A stretch of 64,000 bases of DNA from Sipunculus nudus (taxonomy: Eukaryota; Annelida; Sipuncula; Golfingiida; Sipunculidae), in contig CM049310.1 in NCBI GenBank assembly GCA_026874595.1, positions 76,253,056 to 76,317,055 on the forward strand, given 5' to 3'. The notes below the pieces were generated by a model. The model ran no database searches and was not told where the DNA came from. It saw nothing but the letters and a program-made list of their open reading frames with translations. Below, in pieces: positions 11,949 to 20,538 of this stretch. A program made the position numbers and the translations under genes. Positions within the stretch are counted from its first letter, which is position 1. Every line of letters starts with the position of its first letter.

Positions 11949-12600
11949 TGCTGAGATATGAGTGATTTTATCATAAGGCAGATGAACAGATGGACGCTGT
12001 GCATAAGTGGTTGCAGGTGGCACCACCAGTTTTGCCTATGATGAAGAGCTATGTAAGATCTATACACATGCAAAAGTTTGGCCCTATCGGTCAAACGGTT
12101 CCCAAGATATGAGCTTGGATGTCTGCAGAGTAAATGTGAATGTAGGTGGCGCCACCTGTCATAAAATCGAGAAAGCTGCGCAGGATGTATAAACCTGCAA
12201 AATTTCAGGTGGATAAGTCAAACCACTGCTGAGATATGAGTAATATTATCCCAAGGCAGATGAACAGATGGACGCTGTGCATAAGTGGTTGCAGGTGGCA
12301 CCACCAGTTTTGCCTATGATGAAGAGCTATGTGAGATCTAGACACATGCAAAATTTTGGCCCTATCAGTCAAACGGTTCCTGAGATATGAGCTTGGATGT
12401 CTGCAGAGTAAATGTGAATGTAGGTGGCGCCACTTGTCATAAAATTGAGAAAGCTGTCCAGGATGTATAAACCTGCAAAATTTCAAGTGGATAAGTCAAA
12501 CCACTGCTGAGATACGAGTAATATTATCCCAAGGCAGATGAACAGATGGACGCTGTGCAAAAATGGTTGCAGGTGGCGCCACCATTTTTAGTGTATGTTA
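11949..12600 (+). repeat. Tandem 278-bp dimeric repeat array, continuation
   Basis: Just over two further units continue the array after the insertion, with palindromes or their decayed forms near 12014, 12143, 12292, 12421 and 12570. From about 12590 the last half-unit diverges (TTTTTAGTGTATGTTATA) and leads into the right arm. Confidence 0.9.
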
Positions 12601-13725
12601 TATAGCTATCAAAGGGCTACATTTGTGCAAAATTTTTAGCCTGATCGGTCACATGGTTCCCGAGATATGTGGGTTTATGTGTGGAAACAGATGCACAAAT
12701 GGACACTGGGCAGCAAGGAAAGGTCAGATGTCAACCAAAAATGAAGGCGCAGCAGTTCACATAAGACCTGATGATAAACCCGATTTGCTTAAAATGCAAC
12801 CCAAGTTTTTTCAAACAGTTGAAAGATATAGTTCCAATAATCTGGGAATTCTGCATCTAAACATTGTATCCAGACGTCTAGACGCTGTGTCTAGACATCT
12901 AGACACATTGTCTAGACACCCCCCCCCCCCCCCGAGCCAGGTCAGTTGCCATGGTGATGTCTGGACCCCACCTGTTTGTACTGAGTGACCTCTTGACTTG
13001 GCTGCATGAAGTCAAATCTGTTTTCAAATACAGAAAGCCTTTTTCAATTGGCTACAATGCTTTTTTAAAACTGTATTTACCCAATCTTTTCTTATAAAAC
13101 TGGCAGAACCCTACCATAGAATAATTCTTGTAAAGTTTAAACCAATCAGCTGAACAGTTTCATCATAAATCAGTGTATAAGCTAGAAGAGTTTAAAATTA
13201 CATTTTCGCTTGTAAAAAACAAATCAATGTAGGTGGCGCCACCAATACCTCAAAATCAGATATGACATATGTGACAAACATTGGTATAATATTTGGTCAT
13301 TATAGCTCTAGCCGTTTCTGAGATTTTAATTTTAGTGTGCTTTTTTGGACAGATGACTAAGTTCAACCTCCTGTAACTCGGCCAAAAATCTCCGAACTGG
13401 AACCATTCGAACAAACTTGAGAGAGATTGTTCCAGAGATCATTTCTGTGAAATATTGGACAATTTGGCTGGACAGTTTCAGAGAAGAAGATTTTTAAAGG
13501 TTTTTAAGCTTTTTCTCTATAAAATCTAAATTAATGCAGATACCCAATAATAAGCTCCAGGCCACCAAGTTTCACATGTGACGAAATCTTACATGTAATT
13601 TGGAGCTGCTAGCTCCAACAGTTTCTGACTTACAGCCCTGGACTGCGGAAAGCCAGCCCTGGACGGCGGACGGCGGACAGCGGACGGACGACGCTGCGCC
13701 ATCGCATAAGCTCACAGGTTCGCTA
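12600..13725 (+). repeat. Family A right arm, copy 1
   Basis: Colinear and highly similar to 59970-61117. It contains a TCTAGA-rich hairpin cluster (12870-12920), a C15-type run, a further GGTGGCGCCACC at about 13230, diverged ~140-bp modules and the end ...CACAGGTTCGCTAA. A GGACGG-rich stretch (13640-13690) precedes the end. No credible gene is present. Confidence 0.85.
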
Positions 13726-14399
13726 ATAATATTAAAGAATATATTCATGAATGCATTCATGAATACATTTTGAAAGTATTTGCACTGGTATTCATATACT
13801 TTCATTTTTACCTGAATTCCCATTCTTTATGCAAAAAATTTTATAATGGAGTACATATTCATATTCATATTTAAATACAATTGCAAAGTATTCGCACCAT
13901 GTCTGGTATTTATTCAGTTTTCACCAAACAATGATGCTGGAATCCAGAATATACAAAATTCCCACATTTAAATAATGATCATAAGTACCTGGTTTTATGG
14001 CTTTTATTTATATTTAAAAAATAAATGTAATATATTCATTTTGGACTAATTTCACATCAATGTACACACTAGACACAGTAGGAATCTAGATTAATATTAT
14101 CACCTGCATCTTTGTCTATCATTAATTTCCTTCATATAATCCTTAATGATTAGTAATAAATAATATGATTTACTTCTTTATCATTAAAATTGAACTGAAA
14201 AATACCATAGGTGACTGCATGGTGTTATTTGGAATACGTGACATTCTATCCATCAATACAAGATTCTTATATCATCAGTAACTGCAAGTTAATTTCTTGT
14301 TATTATAAACTAACAAATTCCTTTTCTATTTTTCTTAATTTGTTAATAAAAACCAATAAAAATTTATTAATTTGTTTTCTGCTATGTTGTTGGTTAAAA
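13726..14399. other. AT-rich intronic sequence
   Basis: Nothing recognised beyond short ATTCAT-type reiterations at 13740-13870. Confidence 0.4.
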
Positions 14400-15952
14400 C
14401 TACTAGATGAGTTGGGTTGGACACCTGGATCAACTGTGGCTGGCCATAAGCTGCCTGGCTACCCCAGTGTATGCCTCGCCTCAAGCATGCATAATTTGCT
14501 GAAAGTTCAACAAGGTCAACATACAGGTGACTCAAGATGGGCTGAAGAGAGCCAAGGTCTGACATGGTCTCATAAAAACATTAATAAAAGCTACAATTTT
14601 TGGCCAATTTCTTTCAGCTTTCTATTCTAAAAAGCTGAAATCCACAGGAAACAAACGTGCCATGGTCAAAGTTGGGAAAAATTTAAGGTACTAATTTTAT
14701 ATTTATACTAATAATTTATAAAATTTGAAAAATTCAGAACTAATTTTAGGTATTCAATTGAATCTTGATTAAATAATGTTACATCCCTGACAAAAAATCT
14801 CTAGCTTCAGCAATCCTCTTGTTAAGGGAGTAAATATATTTCTTGATTTTTTACAAAGTGCATTATGTTTGGGCCCATAACTTAAAACAATTACGCAATA
14901 CTGTCATCATTTCTGGCATGTGCATAGAGAATGTATAGAAAAATATGTATATTATATATGATTAAAGTCAGATCAGTAGTTTTGATATAAGGCAGTCTTG
15001 AAGTGTAACAATGGGTTTTTAATGGAAAAAATGAAGTTTTTCATTAATATCTTAAATGTTTTAAGTCCTAATGACCAAACTTTTGGAATGGTACAGGATT
15101 TTGGAGACATCTAATTGTATGCCAAATTTTATCACTGAGAGCTGAAGCTTGGGAGCTAAGCTCTTGCAAACTGCATAACACTAGCTAGAGGTAAACAATA
15201 TGTTACATGGTGCTTGAAAACTTGAATAAAATCTACAGTTTTTGATCAACTGGTTACAAATTTGTGGTGTTAACAGACAAAATGCTAACAAAAACATGCT
15301 GTGAAAATTAAATCCACAGTACTTACAGGAAAAAAACGTGCCATGGTCAAAGTTGGGCAAAATTTAAGGTACCAATTTTTTATTTTTGTTAATATTTTAA
15401 AAAATTTAAAAGATTTTGATCTAATTTTGGGTATACAATTTAATTTTGATTAATTAAAGTTATATTACTGGAAAAAAAAGTCCCTACCTTTAACACTTTT
15501 GGTCTTAAGTGACCAAATATCTTTCCTGATTTTCTTACAAAGTCCATTATGTTTGGGCCCATAACTTTTTTAAATTAAATAATACTTAATTTCTGGCATG
15601 TACACAGGAACTATATAGAGGAATATTTATGATAAATATGAAGAAAAACAGATGAGTGGTTTTGATATTAGGCAGTCCTGAAGTGTAAAAATAGATTTCT
15701 AATAAAAAATTGAGGTTTTTCCTTAATATCTCGAAGGAACAAAGTTCTATTGACCAAATTTTCGGCTTGGTAGGAGATTTTGGGGACATCTAATTGTATG
15801 CCAAATTTCAGATTGATAGGTCCAATGTTTTGAAACGTGCCAGTCTTACGGATGGACATCCAGACGGACGGACGGACAGACAGACCGACGGACGACAGAC
15901 AATGGACCACGACTATAGCTCAGATGACTTATAGTCAGCTGAGCTAAAAATA
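14400..15952 (+). repeat. Family B interspersed repeat, copy 2 (two tandem units)
   Basis: Two diverged units of roughly 600-670 bp (about 14600-15130 and 15280-15950) share the blocks ACGTGCCATGGTCAAAGTTG, TTTGGGCCCATAACTT and AGTCTTGAAGTGTAACAATG or close variants. The copy ends in a GGACGG/GGACAG-rich run (15850-15900) and a terminal hairpin in which TAGCTCAG and CTGAGCTA pair across the 15-base loop, followed by AAAA. Confidence 0.75.
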
Positions 15953-16342
15953 GTCAAGAATCTACTGATTTCACCGCACACAGGCAGTTTCTTTTGTATT
16001 TATCCATTTGTTTATAGTGTAGGGGCACATAATGAAAACACCAGGTTTCAGGACTCTAGATCAGACGTCACTTGGCATATTCAACAAGGCCTACAGGCCT
16101 AATGCAAAACTGTGCAATGGGATATACATCAGGTATAATGCATCCATGATAACATGCTTGACCATTAATTGAAAAGTACTTGATTAATTTTCAAGTACAT
16201 GTGTGACATACAGTACAATGCCAGTACTAAAAATTTTAAACCCAAGTACAAGCACCATCTATACAAACATCACTCCTGAAATACTGGTATGGATGTACAC
16301 AACAGAAAAATGACAATAATGCTGCCATCAGACTTGTGTTTA

Positions 16343-16350
16343 CATGAGAA
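16343..16350. repeat. 8-bp target-site duplication, left copy
   Basis: CATGAGAA directly precedes the hAT-like terminus and is repeated exactly at 17249-17256 after the other terminus. Confidence 0.85.
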
Positions 16351-17248
16351 CAGTGTTGGGACGATATGAGTTTTTGATATCATGATAATTATTCAATTTT
16401 TATCACGATATACCGTGATATCGCGATATTTTCAATTATATATAATGGCATTAATAAGCCATCAATAATGATATTTATAACAACCACCTTTAAAGTCTTG
16501 ATTTTATACAAGGGGTTAAGTATTATAACATTTATACCTATTGTGCCAGTACCAATAAATGACTCATTAAGTGATGTAAGTTGCAGGAAGGCGCTGTAGG
16601 TGTGCAAGCTTGAGGCGCGGGAAGTCCTGCCCCCATCGTCGAATCACGCCTGTCAGAACTCTCCATCGGTTTCCTATAGCTACATAAAAGCCCGAGAATC
16701 TCGGCAAATTTTCGGAGAGCGTGTCACACAAATCATGGCTAAATATACCATCATAATTTTATATGGTAAAAATTGCAACCCGTATGAAATGTTCGATTCA
16801 GTTGTGATACTTTTATGTTGATATTTTTGTTCCATGCGATAAAAGCATAAATATGTGTATTTATTGCTCTTTCATTATAATGTTATTTTCTCCAGGAATT
16901 CTCAAGCTTTTGTCCTCTCTGATTCATCCTGCTACTTCCGGACATTTCCGACTAATCCCGAAGTCTGTAAGCACACGGTTCCACCCACACGCGGACATTT
17001 CAGACTAATCCTGAAGTCTGTAAGCACACGGTTCCACCCACACGCGTGCATTCAAATACATGTGGTTTATAAAAAAATGTGGTTCTTTAAAACAAATTTA
17101 TTTTGAACCTAAAGGGCTTGCTTGTGAACCAAAATCGTGAACAAAAAATGATATCGTGGTATCGCGATAATAGGAAAGTTGACGGTATGATAACCGTAGC
17201 TGTCAGATATCGTGATAATACCGTATACCGGTAACCGTCCCAACCCTA
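16351..17248. mobile_element. hAT-like non-autonomous DNA transposon (898 bp)
   Basis: The left end reads CAGTGTTGGGACG and the right end in reverse complement reads TAGGGTTGGGACGG, so the terminal inverted repeats match over GTTGGGACG with two mismatches outside. A perfect 8-bp direct duplication (CATGAGAA) flanks the element, as expected for the hAT superfamily. Subterminal sequence at both ends is rich in ATCACGATA/TATCGCGATA motifs. The interior has a more GC-rich stretch (16575-16735) and a 53-bp tandem duplication, but no transposase domain is readable, so this looks like an internally deleted derivative. Confidence 0.88.
16939..17044. repeat. 53-bp tandem duplication inside the hAT-like element
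   Basis: Two adjacent near-identical units start at CGGACATTT (16939 and 16992). Each contains GTAAGCACACGGTTCCACCC. Confidence 0.85.
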
Positions 17249-19200
17249 CATGAGAAAGTCATGGAAGATATATGGACATGTAAAATTTCAGGCAGATACT
17301 TAAAACCACTCTTGAGCTATGTGCATAGATGTATGAAACCCAAAACAATTGTAGGTGGTGCCATAAGTCTTGTATATGATGGACCTATCTGTGATGTATA
17401 AATATGCCCAATGTCAGGATGTTATATCAAATTCCTCCAAAGAAATAAGCAGGGAAATGCACTATGCAAAATTCATTGTGTACGAAAAAGACATCAAAGA
17501 TGCATGGACACGTCAAAATTTTAGGCCAACACATCAAACTTCTCTTGAGTCAAATGGACTGGGACGACAAAGCTCAGCTGAGGCAAGCAATTGCCCTGAG
17601 TGATAAATCTGCAGCTATTGCACTGAATAAACTCTTGACCTGCATTTGGCTTTACTGACTGGAATCTTGATCTGTTGCCTAATCTGATACAGTTGGCAGT
17701 CTGCCAAGCTCTTAGATATAGACACAGTCTTGGCCTGTTGATAAATTTGTTTTCACATACTGAAGGCTTTGGCTACAATGCTTTTTTCAAGCTGACATAT
17801 TCATAAGATTTTTTTTTATCAAAATGTTTAGAATAATTACAGATGCCTATTGGAAGCAAAATCAGAATTCAGATCTATATGTTTTACTCATGGATTAATC
17901 TTACACATAAGTTGGATATGGAACCAATTATTTATGTTGCCTGTACAGCTCTGATTACATACCCAAAGAGCTAAGTTTGTTAATACAATAAATCTACTAG
18001 CTTTGTTTACCAAAGTATTTCACAGTCCTGTCATTATTAAAGGTCCAATAATTCTGCCAACAATCATTTAAGTTAACTTGAACAAAGGCCCCCTAATATT
18101 CATTTTGGTACAATGTTACAGATGTTGAAACAACAGTTATGTAGAAGACTTTTGCAGTCCTCAGTTTGAAACAGGCTTACTAAGGCCAACAGACCAATTT
18201 CATGAAGCTATCTATGACTCTGCCATAAATGACTTAACCAAATCTATTCTTATACAGTTGAAAGAACCCTACCTAAGATAATTCTTGTGAAAATTTAGAT
18301 GATTCAGTTTGACAGTTTTATCATAAAGCATTTTTAAACTGAAAGAGGCTAAAATTATGAGGTTTTTGTCCACAAAAACTGCAATTTCAAATACGAGCCA
18401 TGTGACCAAAATCTGCACAAAACTTGGTGATGCTAGCTCTTGTCAATTCTGTGATTGTTATGTCAGTAGCTTACATGGCCAAATGACTAAGTTCAAATTC
18501 CTGTAATTCCACAAAAATTCATCAAACCCAAACCATTTGAACAAACTTGAGACAGCCTATCTCTGGAATCATTTCTGTGAAATACTGAACCATTTGGCTG
18601 AATCATTTCAGAGAAGAAGATTTTCAAAGTTTTTTTTAGCTTTTTCTCTGTAAAAAGTAAGTTAATGCAGATGGCACCATAAAACACTTAATCCCACAAC
18701 ATTTGATATGTGACAGATTTTTTGCATATATTTTGGGGATTCTAGCTCCAGTTATTCCTGAGAAGTTATGGGTTAATGTACTAATGACTGATGACCCTCA
18801 TACAGAAAAGGTTGATGCAGGAGGCGCCATAAATACCTCAAATTCATATATGAGTCATGTGACCAACATTTGCAAAAAATTTGGTGAAGATATCTCCAGT
18901 TATTTCTGATACTGTAAAGTACAATGCCAGTACTAAACATTTTAAACCCAAGTACAAGCACCATCTATACAACAATCTTTGTATCAAATTTTTAATTATT
19001 CTGAGGTGCACCAATGAACCCCATAGCTCAGAGGATATCAGTTGCAGTGACCTAATTTCATGTTTCCAAAGAGATTTTTTATTGACCTTCCTGGATTTTC
19101 AGTTTGAAGTTTCTAGGTCCAGCAGTCAGGATTTGTGCCATGCTTACAGACAGCCAGATGGCCAGCAGAAGGATGACTGACAAAGGGTGCTTGCTGTAAC

Positions 19201-19809
19201 TCAGCATGACCGAAAGTAATCTGAGCTTAAAACCTGGGTCCTGTTGCAATAACATTATACTGGACTTGAAGGGGCATAATCAGGAGCAATAGTATGCCTT
19301 TTCTTTCACACCATCTGTCCACATTTGCTTTATACAAAAGTTTCCAGGCAAAACCATCCCAACACATGATCTCAGTACCTATCCTTGAGCTTTTTAATAC
19401 CTTATTTTGGTTCTACATGTTAGTAAACACAGTCCATGTGTGTCTGTTTACAATAACAAGGCCAACTGACCGGAGTTTTCCGCATTCACAAATTTGCAAA
19501 TTGACGAGTTGAAAGATCCCAAACAAAAAGTACAGCAGTCCATACTGGTACACATTGACCATGACCTCTGATTTTCTGAATGACAGGTGTTGTGGCCTGG
19601 CGAGTAAGCCAATTATTTCAGGGCAATATTTTGGCAGGTATTAATTTATTTCAAATTAAAAACACTTTTAAGGGTATTAATTCAACATGTTTTTATCAGT
19701 GATTAGGCCCCTTTAGCCCAGTAGCAAGCCTTAATACCACTGTCACATTTGTGATGTCATGATAATTACCATAGTGACACACAGATGTCACTGGGCTTAA
19801 GTCAATAAT
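19201..19809. other. Intronic sequence, nothing recognised
   Basis: No conserved frame or identifiable repeat was seen between the family A remnant and the SINE. Confidence 0.4.
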
Positions 19810-20153
19810 ATGACTACCAGCTTCTGTGGCTCAGGGGCAGAGCGCAGGACTCAAAGCCTGGAGATCAACGGTTCGAATCTCAGCGGTCGGCCCCCATCCA
19901 GGGTAAGTGCTCAGCAGGCTGAATGGGAAGGCTGTGCCCCATATCCGTGTATCACCCACATACAAGTGCATCTTAGGGGGGTTCCTCGGTTTTATGACCA
20001 AGCAATGCAGATGATTACACACCCAGGACCTGCAGGTGTGGCAGACACCCGGCCTGGTTGACACCAGGATAAAAAAAAATTGATAGGAAGCGAGTGCTAC
20101 CACCCTGTCAACTAGTCCCAAAACGAAATGGAAACTCTGCAGATGTACATACT
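19810..20153 (+). mobile_element. tRNA-derived SINE, type 2, copy 1
   Basis: The head contains an A-box-like TGGCTCAGGGGCAGAGCG and a B box GGTTCGAATCT. The body contains GGGGTTCCTCGG, GGCCTGGTTGACACCAGG and an A-rich run. The distal part (TAGGAAGCGAGTGC through CTCTGCAGATGTA) also matches the minus-strand copy at 61385-61745, so the element is about 340-360 bp and both ends can be set by comparison. It lies in the LAP1-like intron, about 250 bp from the first coding exon. Confidence 0.85.
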
Positions 20154-20402
20154 TAGTTAAGAATTAGATAAGTCAGCATTAAAAAATGGAGGTTGGTTAT
20201 CTCCACAAAAAAAATAAAAAGTCAATAATTTGACTTATGTCACTTTATTGCAACAAACCCTTGAAATCCAGAAAGCTAAATAATAAATACATCATTCTTA
20301 CTTCATGCTTTCCATCATTTTCATTCAATAGACAGTGCTACCAACATAGTATAGACCAATACATCTTCTTTTTTTTTTTTTTTATCTCCTGTAAAAACTC
20401 AC

Positions 20403-20538
20403 CTTCCACGTCCACTTCCAATGTTGTGTCAAACCGAGGATCCATATTTTCTTCTGGTTCCGACATTTCTTCTTCTTCACTTTGTTTCTTGGATGTTCTT
20501 GGACTCCTGCGACGCGGACCCCTTGGAGACTTTGGCAT
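20403..20538 (-). CDS. TOR1AIP: LAP1-like protein, first coding exon
   Basis: Encodes the first 45 residues plus one base. It starts MPKSPRGPRRRSPRTSKKQS, a basic stretch followed by an acidic one and then a short segment ending in EVDVE. The donor GTGAGT follows 20403, and the split Gly codon joins in phase to the exon at 5250. The ATG at 20536-20538 is preceded by a possible acceptor (CAATGTTCCAG), so a 5'-untranslated exon may lie upstream at higher coordinates. A basic/acidic, low-complexity N-terminus is usual for LAP1 proteins and is poorly conserved, so assignment to this gene rests on splice phase, strand and distance. Confidence 0.72.

Larger units (their letters stand above)
8425..13725 (+). 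mobile_element. Family A composite repeat element, copy 1 (interrupted)
   Basis: Three-part element. The left arm (8425-8730) begins at AAGGCCTACAGGCCTAATGC and includes a block around GTCGACAAGCCACT. It is followed by tandem 278-bp units (8730-9929 and 11949-12600), then a right arm (12600-13725) that ends CACAGGTTCGCTAA. The same three parts in the same order recur at 57829-61117 and, on the minus strand and shortened, at 25390-26465. The array is split by the insertion at 9930-11948. No transposase, Rep/helicase or reverse transcriptase was found, so it is non-autonomous. The layout (unique arms around tandem core repeats) recalls non-autonomous Helitron/Helentron-type elements of bivalves such as 'pearl', but no homology to them is claimed. 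Confidence 0.8.
16083..19200 (+). repeat. Decayed family A-related sequence, split by an hAT-like element
   Basis: At 16083 the left-end motif AAGGCCTACAGGCCTAATGC reappears. After the hAT-like insertion, 17280-19200 contains degenerate modules matching the family A right arm. Examples are GTAGGTGGTGCCATAAGTC, AGAACCCTACCTAAGATAAT, GAGGCGCCATAAATACCTCA and the GAGAAGAAGATTTT block. The order is disturbed, and a 54-bp segment occurs twice (16213 and 18919). Boundaries are rough. Confidence 0.6.
5251..20402 (-). other. TOR1AIP: 15.2-kb intron of the LAP1-like gene
   Basis: The donor after 20403 is GTGAGT and the acceptor before 5250 is TTTGTTACAG. The split codon is G + GT (Gly), so the two exons join in phase. 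The intron holds most of the left third of the window's transposons: family B copies, the first family A copy with its 2-kb insertion, the hAT-like element and a SINE. The stretch 5251-7240 is AT-rich. It contains one GACCCATGGGTC motif (5412-5423) and a near-perfect local duplication at about 6400-6540, but no recognised element or gene. Confidence 0.75.

Noticed and set aside
9921-11958. Assigning the 2-kb insertion to hAT with an 8-bp duplication
   Set aside because: An 8-bp duplication needs one mismatch and makes the terminal repeats unequal. The 6-bp TGCTGA with a perfect 15-bp TIR is the simpler reading.
8730-12600. CRISPR-like array of repeats
   Set aside because: The genome is eukaryotic, the whole 278-bp unit is repeated and there are no unique spacers.
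12563-12988. 141-codon frame across the family A right arm
   Set aside because: It runs through a hairpin cluster and a poly(C) run that encodes poly-proline. The copy at 60124 is shorter and frameshifted relative to it.
14211-14630. 139-codon plus-strand frame
   Set aside because: Lies in family B-related repeat text, with no recognisable protein features.
19827-19900. Possible functional tRNA gene (A and B boxes present)
   Set aside because: No full cloverleaf or acceptor stem can be drawn, and the conserved homology continues for ~270 bp beyond, as in a SINE.
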